Made by a program: the position numbers and the translations under genes. From assembly GCA_963827545.1 (NCBI GenBank), contig CAWHBI010000041.1, positions 1 through 64,000 of the forward strand: a DNA stretch of 64,000 nucleotides. Direction: 5' to 3'. Positions 29,462-36,822 of this stretch are shown piece by piece; the first letter of the stretch is position 1, and every line of letters begins with the position of its first letter. The stretch is from AWTP1-13 sp963827545. GTDB lineage: Bacteria; Pseudomonadota; Alphaproteobacteria; Rhizobiales; Hyphomicrobiaceae. The notes under the pieces were generated by a model. That model saw nothing but the letters and a program-made list of their open reading frames with translations, ran no database searches and was not told the DNA's origin.

Positions 29462-30382
29462 TCACCACAGCCAAGCCGCACCGCGCACACCGCTGGCATC
29501 GCCCCACCGGGGCGGCTTGACCGTGACCTCCGCGCGTTCCGCGAACACGTAGGGCGCCATGCGGACGGGCAGCTCGGCATAAAGATGCGCGAGCTTGGAG
29601 AGCCCGCCGCCCAGCACGATGACGGAGGGATCGAAGATGTTGACCACGTGCGCGAGCCCGCGGGCCAGCCGGCTCGCGTGTCGCTCGAGCGTCGCCCGCA
29701 CTTGCGTCTCGCCACGCTCGGCCCGCGCCGCGATCTCCTCGCTGGTGAGCGCCACGCCGGTGACCCGTGCATGGTCGGCCTCCAGGCCGGGACCAGACAC
29801 CCACGTCTCCAGGCACCCGTTGCGCCCGCACCAGCACAGAGGTCCGGGATGCTCGTCAGCCGTGGCCCACGGCAGCGGGTTGTGGCCCCATTCGCCGCCG
29901 ATCGAGTGCGGTCCGTCGATCAGCCGGCCATCGAAAACCAGTCCGCCGCCGCAGCCGGTGCCCAGGATCACCCCGAACACGGAACGCGAGCCCGCCCCCG
30001 CCCCGTCGGCGGCCTCCGACAGGGCGAAGCAGTTGGCGTCGTTGGCGAGGCGCACGGGGCGGCGCAGGTGGATCTCGAGGTCGCGGCCGAACGCCTTGCC
30101 GTTGAGCCAGGTGGAGTTGGCGTTCTGCACCAGGCCGCTGGCAGGCGAGATGGATCCTGGCATGCCGATCCCGACTGTGCCGCCCGCACCAGCCTCCTGC
30201 TCGAGCTTGGCGATCATGTCGCCGATGGCGCGGAGCGTGGCCGCATAGTCGCCCCGCGGGGCGGCCATGCGATGCTCCGCCACGGTTGCACCGCCGGGCC
30301 CGAGCGCCACTCCTGCAATTTTGCTGCCGCCGAGATCGATGCCCAGCCGCATTGCGGCATCAACAGGTGAGTTGATCATCAT
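29462..30382 (-). CDS. ROK-family sugar kinase (fructokinase-like)
   Basis: Kinase of ~306 residues. The phosphate-binding motif is LGIDLGGSKIAGV; GTVGIGMPGS and ANDANCFALSEA follow; the ROK zinc site is CWCGRNGCLETWVSG; FGVILGTGCGGGLVFDG is the sugar-binding loop. The sequence is closest in style to bacterial fructokinase (Mak) or N-acetylglucosamine kinase; the sugar is not certain. The ATG at 30382 overlaps the TGA of the DUF3572 gene (ATGA), which suggests coupled translation; the core starts at Met 11 (30352). Confidence 0.88.
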   Translation of the reverse strand: MMINSPVDAAMRLGIDLGGSKIAGVALGPGGATVAEHRMAAPRGDYAATLRAIGDMIAKLEQEAGAGGTVGIGMPGSISPASGLVQNANSTWLNGKAFGRDLEIHLRRPVRLANDANCFALSEAADGAGAGSRSVFGVILGTGCGGGLVFDGRLIDGPHSIGGEWGHNPLPWATADEHPGPLCWCGRNGCLETWVSGPGLEADHARVTGVALTSEEIAARAERGETQVRATLERHASRLARGLAHVVNIFDPSVIVLGGGLSKLAHLYAELPVRMAPYVFAERAEVTVKPPRWGDASGVRGAAWLW

Positions 30383-30693
30383 CCCGCCGGCCGCCGGGCC
30401 GCCTCCTGCAAAAGGGCGAGCGCGGGGGCGATCGTTTCCGGTGCAACTGAGGCGCTTGCCGCAAAAACCAGCAGGAGCAATTCGTCGCCGAGCAGGTATT
30501 CCAGCACCGCAGCGAGGAACTCCGGTGCACCTGCGCGCGCCCGTACCTCGGCCGGCGCGAGCCCCGTGAGCGACAGGAACCGCGACAGCCGCGCCGGCTC
30601 CTGCGCCAGAAACGCAAGCCCCTGAGCGGCAATGGCTTCCGCCGCCTCCAGGCGCAGCGGCTCGCGCGACCTGTACATGTGGGTCGTAACCAT
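30379..30693 (-). CDS. DUF3572 family protein
   Basis: A ~104-residue helical protein with REPLRLEAAEAIAAQGLAFL, PARLSRFLSLTGLAP, AEVRARAGAPEFLAAVLEYL and LLLLVFAAS, the pattern of the DUF3572 family, found next to divK in many Alphaproteobacteria. Function is unknown. Start candidates are the ATG at 30693 and at 30678. It is divergent from divK. Confidence 0.8.
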   Translation of the reverse strand: MVTTHMYRSREPLRLEAAEAIAAQGLAFLAQEPARLSRFLSLTGLAPAEVRARAGAPEFLAAVLEYLLGDELLLLVFAASASVAPETIAPALALLQEAARRPAG

Positions 30694-30875
30694 GCTGCCA
30701 GCCCGCCCATGCATCTTAAACAGTTGGTTACGCATTCTGAAGCAAACTCGCCTGCAGGCCCGCGGAGAATCGGTGCAAGAGTACCGGGCGGTGCGGGAGC
30801 GGGCTCGCGGGGCGCATGACCTTTCACGAAACCAGCAAGTCAATTTCCGGTGGCCGCCAGCCCGAGGCACGGCAG

Positions 30876-31247
30876 ATGGCGAGGACCGTCCTGATCGTGG
30901 AGGACAACGAGCTCAACATGAAGCTCTTCCACGACCTGCTCGATGCGCACGGCTACCGTACGCTGCAGACGCGCAACGGCATGGAAGCGCTGAAGCTGGC
31001 GCGCGAGCAGCGGCCAGACCTCATCCTCATGGACATCCAGCTGCCCGAGGTCTCGGGGCTGGAGGTCACCAAGTGGCTCAAGGACGACGAGGACCTGCGC
31101 GACATCCCCGTGATCGCGGTCACCGCATTCGCCATGAAGGGTGACGAGGAGCGCATCCGCCAGGGCGGTTGCGAGGCCTACATCTCCAAGCCCATTTCCA
31201 TTGCCACCTTCCTCGACACCGTGCGCCGGTATCTCGGAGAGGCATGA
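30876..31247 (+). CDS. divK: Cell-cycle response regulator DivK
   Basis: Single-domain receiver of 123 residues. Conserved acidic residues are Glu9-Asp10 (VEDNELN); the phosphoacceptor is Asp53 in LILMDIQLPEVSG; the switch Thr is in VIAVTAFAM and the Lys in YISKPISI. DivK carries signals between the DivJ/PleC kinases and DivL/CckA in asymmetric division. The start at 30876 fits the family exactly; the earlier ATG at 30816 is unlikely. pleD follows after 35 bp, the usual order. Confidence 0.95.
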   Translation: MARTVLIVEDNELNMKLFHDLLDAHGYRTLQTRNGMEALKLAREQRPDLILMDIQLPEVSGLEVTKWLKDDEDLRDIPVIAVTAFAMKGDEERIRQGGCEAYISKPISIATFLDTVRRYLGEA

Positions 31248-31282
31248 GGCCGATCGGAATTTGCGCGTAACGAAGGTGCGTG

Positions 31283-32650
31283 ATGACTGCCCGCGTCCTG
31301 GTCGTTGACGACATCCTTGCCAACGTCAAGCTGCTTCAGGCCCGCCTGTCGGCGGAGTACTTCGAAGTCCTGACCGCCTACAGCGGCGGCGAGGCGCTCG
31401 AGCTGCTCGAGGCCGAACGAGTGGACGTCATTCTGCTCGACGTCATGATGCCCGGCATGGACGGGTTCGAGGTCTGCCGCCGCATCAAGAGCAATCCCAG
31501 GACCACGCACCTGCCGGTGATCATGGTCACCGCGCTCGATCAGCCAGCCGACAAGATCCAGGGCCTCAAAGCCGGCGCCGACGATTTCCTTCCCAAGCCG
31601 GTCGACGACATCGCCCTCATCACCCGGGTCAAGAACCTGGCGCGGCTCAAGACGCTCAACGACGAGATGCTGATGCGCGTTGCAAGCAGCGCCGAGATCG
31701 GCCTGCTGCCCGGGGTCGGCATCGATTGGACCAAGGTGGAGAGCGGTGCGCGCATCCTCCTGGTGGAGGACCAGGAGCGGGCGGTGCACCGCGTCGTCGC
31801 CGCCCTCACCAAGATGCACACCGTCGACGTCGAGACGGACCTGCAGGCGGCGCTGCTGCACCTTGGCGACCAGTCCTACGATCTCCTCATCGTCAGCCTG
31901 ACGCTCGCCGGCGCCGACGGCCTGCGGCTGTGCAGCCAGGTGCGCTCGCTCGAGCGCATGCGCAGCCTTCCCATCATTGTCGTGGTGGAGGGAGCCGACG
32001 AGACGCGCCTGTTGCGCGCGCTCGATATGGGCGTGAACGACTACCTGACGCGCCCGATCGACCGGCACGAGCTGCTCGCCCGCGTACGCACGCAGATCCG
32101 GCGCAAGCGCCACGCCGACCACTTGCGGGCCAGCCTCAACGAGAGCGTGGAATTTGCCGTGACCGACGCGCTGACCGGCCTGTTCAACAGGCGGTATCTG
32201 GATGTCCATCTCAAGACCCTGGCCGAACAGGCGAAGGACACTGGCCGGCCGCTCTCCGTGCTCCTTACCGACATCGACCACTTCAAATCGGTCAACGATG
32301 CTTACGGCCATCCGGCCGGTGATGGCGTGCTGCGAGAGTTTGCCGAGCGCCTGCGCCGCAACACGCGCGGCGTCGATCTGGCGTGCCGGATGGGGGGAGA
32401 GGAATTCATCATCGTGATGCCCGACACGCCCCTCGAGCGGGCCCGGCATGTGGCGGAGCGCGTGTGCGCCTGCATCGCCGCCGAGCCGTTCCGCACCGGC
32501 GGCGTGCAGCTCAATGTCACCGCTAGCATCGGCCTGGCGACGCTGGAGGATCCGCAGGAGAGCATGGACGCCCTTTTTCGGAGGGCGGATCAGGCCCTGT
32601 ATGCAGCCAAGCGGAACGGGCGCAACCGGGTCGTCGCGGACGCCGCATGA
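31283..32650 (+). CDS. pleD: PleD-type diguanylate cyclase
   Basis: A 455-residue protein with two receiver domains (first with phosphoacceptor Asp in DVILLDVMMPGMDG; second, about residues 155-270, degenerate with SYDLLIVSLTLAG lacking the acceptor Asp) and a C-terminal GGDEF domain. The active site is GGEEF, and RGVD five residues before it is an intact RxxD inhibitory site. It makes c-di-GMP and localises to the pole in Caulobacter. The GTG at 31280 directly precedes the chosen ATG. Confidence 0.93.
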   Translation: MTARVLVVDDILANVKLLQARLSAEYFEVLTAYSGGEALELLEAERVDVILLDVMMPGMDGFEVCRRIKSNPRTTHLPVIMVTALDQPADKIQGLKAGADDFLPKPVDDIALITRVKNLARLKTLNDEMLMRVASSAEIGLLPGVGIDWTKVESGARILLVEDQERAVHRVVAALTKMHTVDVETDLQAALLHLGDQSYDLLIVSLTLAGADGLRLCSQVRSLERMRSLPIIVVVEGADETRLLRALDMGVNDYLTRPIDRHELLARVRTQIRRKRHADHLRASLNESVEFAVTDALTGLFNRRYLDVHLKTLAEQAKDTGRPLSVLLTDIDHFKSVNDAYGHPAGDGVLREFAERLRRNTRGVDLACRMGGEEFIIVMPDTPLERARHVAERVCACIAAEPFRTGGVQLNVTASIGLATLEDPQESMDALFRRADQALYAAKRNGRNRVVADAA

Positions 32651-33328
32651 GCGCCATCAAATAACCCATTGAAATAACTCATGGTTTCGGAAAACGTGCG
32701 AATCTCGCGTCGGATGGGCGCGGGAACCTGAGGTTGTAGGCAAGCGTAGGACCACCTTAAGCCCTTGTGAGTATTGCCAAGTTCCTGCTGATCTGCTTTG
32801 TTGAACAGGGGTAACTAGGCGGGAGGAGGGAACAGCGGGTAACTGGGCTCAGGTGGCGCCGCGGATGCGCCCCGCCCATCCATTGAAATCTCACACGAGA
32901 TCCTCACGGACTTTCAGGTCCGCCGCATCTCCTGATGCCGTGAGGTGATGATCGTCCCTTAGCGGCTAGGAGTGGCCTCCTCTAGTGATGCCGTGTTGGG
33001 CCGATCGAAAGCCAGGTCGATGGCCAACGCCCTCTTTGGTCCATGACTTGGCAGGCCGGTGCCGGGGCTGCTCGGACTTCTACCCCGCTGCCGATGTCAG
33101 TCACGGCGCCGGCCACACCTTCTCTTCTGCCCTCCTGATCTTCACTTCAGCGGCGGCTGCCGCGGAACACGAACGGACGCAAAAGCCGCACCCTGCTCGC
33201 AAGCAGCTTCTGCCTTGCTGAAGGCAAACGCTTTCCCGGCATTGCATGCATGAATATCAGCACGCACCCCCATCTGTGGGAACGACGATGGTCGGGCAAC
33301 ACGATCCGCGGCACAGAAGCGCGCGGAG
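32651..33328. other. 678-bp gap between pleD and rpmG, no gene identified
   Basis: No supported reading frame. Two features stand out: an 8-bp stem CCTCACGG (32902-32909) with CCGTGAGG (32938-32945), containing an inner GGAC/GTCC pair, and a direct repeat TGATGCCGTG near 32934 and 32987. The downstream half is C-rich with no start of merit. It might hold an unannotated structured RNA or decayed sequence. Confidence 0.4.
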
Positions 33329-33496
33329 CTACTTGATCTTGGCTTCTTTGAAAGCGACGTGCTTGCGAGCGATCGGATCGTATTTGCGAAAACTGATCTT
33401 GTCGGTCGCCGTTCGCGGGTTCTTCTTGGTTACATAGAAGAACCCTGTGCCCGCAGTGCTCAGCAGCTTGATCTTCTGCGTGATGGGTTTCGCCAT
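33329..33496 (-). CDS. rpmG: 50S ribosomal protein L33
   Basis: A 55-residue protein, MAKPITQKIKLLSTAGTGFF then VTKKNPRTATDKISFRKYDP and HVAFKEAKIK, the full-length L33 of Alphaproteobacteria. It is a small basic protein of the large subunit near the E site. It has no cysteine pairs, so it is the zinc-free form. Confidence 0.93.
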   Translation of the reverse strand: MAKPITQKIKLLSTAGTGFFYVTKKNPRTATDKISFRKYDPIARKHVAFKEAKIK

Positions 33497-33557
33497 TGGA
33501 TGCCCGGCCGTGTGACGTCAGTTTGCTTTGTCAACGTTGCGGCGGCACTGTATCCGC

Positions 33558-34310
33558 TCAACGCCTCAAGTCAAGATTTGAGTCGGCACCAATCAGGTCC
33601 CGGTGGAAATTTCCGTTGCGTCGATGGTAGAACGGCACGGGCGCGTCGGACTGGTGCAAGGCCCCTGCCGCAATCCGCTCGCCCAGATCTTCCAGCACAA
33701 CCCGTGTGATGTTGGGCAGTTCCAGGCTGCGTGCCTGCGCGATCGAGTGCCACTCGAGGTCGGACAGCTCGCCGTCGGCGATGGCAATCCTGTGCACGAT
33801 GGCCTCGGCGGGAACGCAGAAGAAGCGCGTGTCGAAGCGTCGCGGCCGGCCGGGCGGCGTGATGGCGCGCGCGAAAAACGTCAGCTGCGCCAGCGCCGGC
33901 CGGTAGCCCAGGGAGAAGAACGGCTGCCACGCCTGCGCGTTGGCCGGTGCCCCGGCTTGCGACGGCGTGCCGATCAGCAGGCCCGTCTCCTCGAAGGTCT
34001 CGCGCACGGCCGCCAACGCCAACGCGCGCGCCCGCGCCGCGCTCGGGTTGCCCTTCATCGCCACCATCAGCTTCTTCACGTTGCTGGGATCGAGGTCGGC
34101 ATCGACGGCAATCCTGCGGTCTGCCGGATCCACCCGACCGCCGGGAAACACATAGCGGCCCGGCATGAACACCATGTCCATGCGCCGCCGCCCCAGCAGC
34201 ACGCGCGGCTCGCCGCTTGAGTTGTCGACGACGATCAGCGTGGCCGCATCTCGCGGGCGCAACACCTTGCGCGGCGGTCGCGTCTCGGTGTTGGCACGCG
34301 CATCGCTCAT
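33558..34310 (-). CDS. NUDIX hydrolase
   Basis: About 250 residues. The Nudix box is split by a long insert: FPGGRVDPADRR, then about 30 residues, then LAAVRETFEETGLLIG, which supplies the REx2EExGU metal-binding core. RPPRKVLRPRDAATLIVVDN precedes it. This longer form, with an insert between the Gly and the Glu-rich part, is typical of the NUDT19-like or CoA-pyrophosphatase-related group. The start at 34310 (MSDAR) is preferred; an ATG at 34340 also fits. Confidence 0.85.
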   Translation of the reverse strand: MSDARANTETRPPRKVLRPRDAATLIVVDNSSGEPRVLLGRRRMDMVFMPGRYVFPGGRVDPADRRIAVDADLDPSNVKKLMVAMKGNPSAARARALALAAVRETFEETGLLIGTPSQAGAPANAQAWQPFFSLGYRPALAQLTFFARAITPPGRPRRFDTRFFCVPAEAIVHRIAIADGELSDLEWHSIAQARSLELPNITRVVLEDLGERIAAGALHQSDAPVPFYHRRNGNFHRDLIGADSNLDLRR

Positions 34311-34400
34311 GAGGGGTCCAGGAGGTGTGGCATGGCGCATGACGTCTAAGCACTTTGCTTCGATCATGGAACGTGAAATCTTGCTCTCAAGTCCATGAAT

Positions 34401-34473
34401 AGAGCAGGATTCACGCTTCGGCCGCCACGTTGCAGTCGAGGCAGAGCGCTTCAATCCGAAGCGATCCTGCTCT
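34401..34473. repeat. AGAGCAGGAT inverted repeat
   Basis: Left arm AGAGCAGGATTCACGCTTCGG and right arm CCGAAGCGATCCTGCTCT pair over about 18 bases around a ~34-base centre. It resembles the GAGCATGATC-type intergenic palindromes of Hyphomicrobiales. It lies between the NUDIX and rnr genes. Confidence 0.65.
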
Positions 34474-34544
34474 AGCCGCCATTGCCGGGGCGTCAAGCGC
34501 CGAAACCGCAAGTCGCGCGGCAGGCGCATAGCAGGTCGCGCGTT

Positions 34545-36809
34545 TCAGCGCCGCCTGTTGCGCCCGCGCAAACGCTGGTAACCCCGCTTCGATTTGATGG
34601 ATGTGCCCCCGTCGCGCTTTCCGGGCGAGAGCATCTCGAAGCGCAGGGCACCAGCGGTGGGGATGGCTTCGACGAGCCGCACGCGCACCGCGTCGCCCAG
34701 CCGGTAGGCTTCGCCGGTGCGGTCGCCGATGAGGGCGTGGGCATTCTCGTGGTGGCGGTAGTAGTCGTCTCCGATGGTAGCGGCGGGCACCAGGCCGTCG
34801 GCGCCGGTGTCGGCGAGGCGCACGAACAGGCCGGAACGCGTCACGCCGGAAATTCGGGCCGCGAACTCGGCGCCTACCCGGTCGGCGAGATAGCCGGCGA
34901 TGAGCCGGTCGGTGGTCTCGCGCTCGGCCGCCATGGCGCGGCGCTCGGTATCGGAGATCGACTGTGCGATGTCCTTCAGCCGTGCGGCCTCGTCATCGGC
35001 CATGCCATTGGACCCGAGGCTCAGCGCGCGGATCAGCGAGCGGTGCACCATCAGGTCGGCGTAGCGCCGGATCGGCGATGTGAAATGCGCGTAGCGGTGC
35101 AGGTTGAGGCCGAAATGGCCGAGGTTCTCGGCCGCGTAGACCGCCTGCGATTGCGAGCGCAGCACCACCTCGTTGACGAGATCGGCGACGGGCAGTGCTT
35201 TGGCTTGCTGCAGCACCTTGTTGAAGTCGCCCGCCCGCAGGGTCGCGGCGCCGGGCAGCTTCAGGTCGAGACTCTGCAGGAACTCCCTGAGCGCGACGAG
35301 CTTCTCCTTGGCGGGTGCATCGTGCACCCGGTAGATGACTGGCGCGCGCTTGCCCTCCAGCGCTTCGGCCGCGGCTACGTTGGCCTGGATCATGAACTCC
35401 TCGATCAGCCGGTGCGCCGTGAGACGCTCCGGCATGACCACGCGCTCCACCCGGCCGCTCGTATCCATCACGATCTTGCGCTCCGGGAGATCCAGGTCGA
35501 GCGGCTCGCGCCGCTCGCGTGCGGCCGCCAGAACGGCGTAGGCGGCCCACAGCGGTTCGAGCGCGCGCTCCAGCAGCGGCCGGGCCTTCGCACTCGGGCG
35601 CCCGTCGATGGCGGCCTGCGCCTCTTCGTAGGAGAGCTTGACCGCCGAGCGCATCATGCCGCGCAGGAAGGCGTGGCTCTTCTTGCTGCCGTGCCGGTCG
35701 AACACCATGCGCACGGCGAGGCAGGCGCGCTCCTCGCGCTCCTTCAACGAACAGAGGTCGTTGGATATCCGTTCGGGCAGCATCGGCACGACGCGGTCGG
35801 GGAAATAGACCGAGTTGCCGCGCAGCTGGGCCTCGCGATCGAGCCGCGTGCCGGGCCGCACGTAGTGCGCGACGTCGGCGATCGCCACGTGCACGACCCA
35901 TCCGCCGCGATTGGCCGCGTCGGTGTCGGGCGCGGCGTGCACGGCATCGTCGTGGTCGCGCGCATCGACGGGATCGATGGTGAGGAGATCGAGCGAGCGC
36001 AGGTCGGTGCGACCGGCGAGCTTCGGTGCCTCGAGCCTCTCCACCTCGGTGAGCACCGCCTGCGGAAACTCATCGGGAATGCCGTGCGCGTGCACAGCGA
36101 TCAGGCTGATCTTGCGCTGGTCCTGCGGATTGCCGAGCGTCTCGACCACGCGCGCCTGCGGCACGCCGAAGCGCCCCGAGCGCGCCAGATCGAAGCGCAC
36201 GAGATCGCCATCCTCGGCGTCGCCCTCGTCGCCGGGCGCGATCGGCCACTCCTTGAGGTCCTTGCGGTCGACAGGATCGATGACGCCGCCGCCCTTGGCG
36301 CGCGTGCGGAAGATGCCGAGCTGTCGGCGCTTCTCCTTCGGCAGGCGCTTGATGGGCTCCGCCTCGTAGCGGTAACCGAATACGTCGGTCTCCTGCAGGC
36401 GCGTCAGGCGGGCCAGGATGCGGTCGCCCTGGCCGAGCGCCGGCTCGCCGGCGCGGGCCGAGCCGCGCGACGCCAGCACCAGCACGCGCGGCCGCTCGCC
36501 ATGGCCGGCATCCCACACCGCCGGCTCGGCGACGAGCTCCCCATCGGCATCGCGCGCCACGATCTCGAGCACAGCCACGTTCGGCAGCGTGCCCCGCTCC
36601 GTGAAGGCCTTGCGGTTGCCGCTCAGCAGGCCCTCGCCCGCCATGTCCGCCAGCAGCTGCTTGAGCGCCACGCGGTCGCCGCCCTTGACCGAGAACGCGC
36701 GCGCGATCTCGCGCTTGCCGGGCTTGACCTGCGCCACCCTGATGAACTCGAGGATGTCGTCCCTGCTCGGCAGCCCCGGTTGCCGGGCTTCTTTGGGTTT
36801 GCGGGCCAC
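34545..36809 (-). CDS. rnr: Ribonuclease R
   Basis: 3'-5' exoribonuclease of 754 residues. There is an N-terminal helical/wing domain, cold-shock domains, and the RNB catalytic domain with IDPVDARDHDDAVHAA (metal-binding Asp cluster), PERISNDLCSLKEREERACL and YAHFTSPIRRYADLMVHRSL; an S1 domain (ARISGVTRSGLFVRLADTGA) lies near the C-terminus, followed by a basic tail (RLRGRNRRR). It degrades structured RNA in decay and quality control. Its start lies 14 bp after the stop of topA, so they are probably transcribed together. Confidence 0.95.
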   Translation of the reverse strand: MARKPKEARQPGLPSRDDILEFIRVAQVKPGKREIARAFSVKGGDRVALKQLLADMAGEGLLSGNRKAFTERGTLPNVAVLEIVARDADGELVAEPAVWDAGHGERPRVLVLASRGSARAGEPALGQGDRILARLTRLQETDVFGYRYEAEPIKRLPKEKRRQLGIFRTRAKGGGVIDPVDRKDLKEWPIAPGDEGDAEDGDLVRFDLARSGRFGVPQARVVETLGNPQDQRKISLIAVHAHGIPDEFPQAVLTEVERLEAPKLAGRTDLRSLDLLTIDPVDARDHDDAVHAAPDTDAANRGGWVVHVAIADVAHYVRPGTRLDREAQLRGNSVYFPDRVVPMLPERISNDLCSLKEREERACLAVRMVFDRHGSKKSHAFLRGMMRSAVKLSYEEAQAAIDGRPSAKARPLLERALEPLWAAYAVLAAARERREPLDLDLPERKIVMDTSGRVERVVMPERLTAHRLIEEFMIQANVAAAEALEGKRAPVIYRVHDAPAKEKLVALREFLQSLDLKLPGAATLRAGDFNKVLQQAKALPVADLVNEVVLRSQSQAVYAAENLGHFGLNLHRYAHFTSPIRRYADLMVHRSLIRALSLGSNGMADDEAARLKDIAQSISDTERRAMAAERETTDRLIAGYLADRVGAEFAARISGVTRSGLFVRLADTGADGLVPAATIGDDYYRHHENAHALIGDRTGEAYRLGDAVRVRLVEAIPTAGALRFEMLSPGKRDGGTSIKSKRGYQRLRGRNRRR

Positions 36810-36822
36810 CTTGCCTTCGTGC

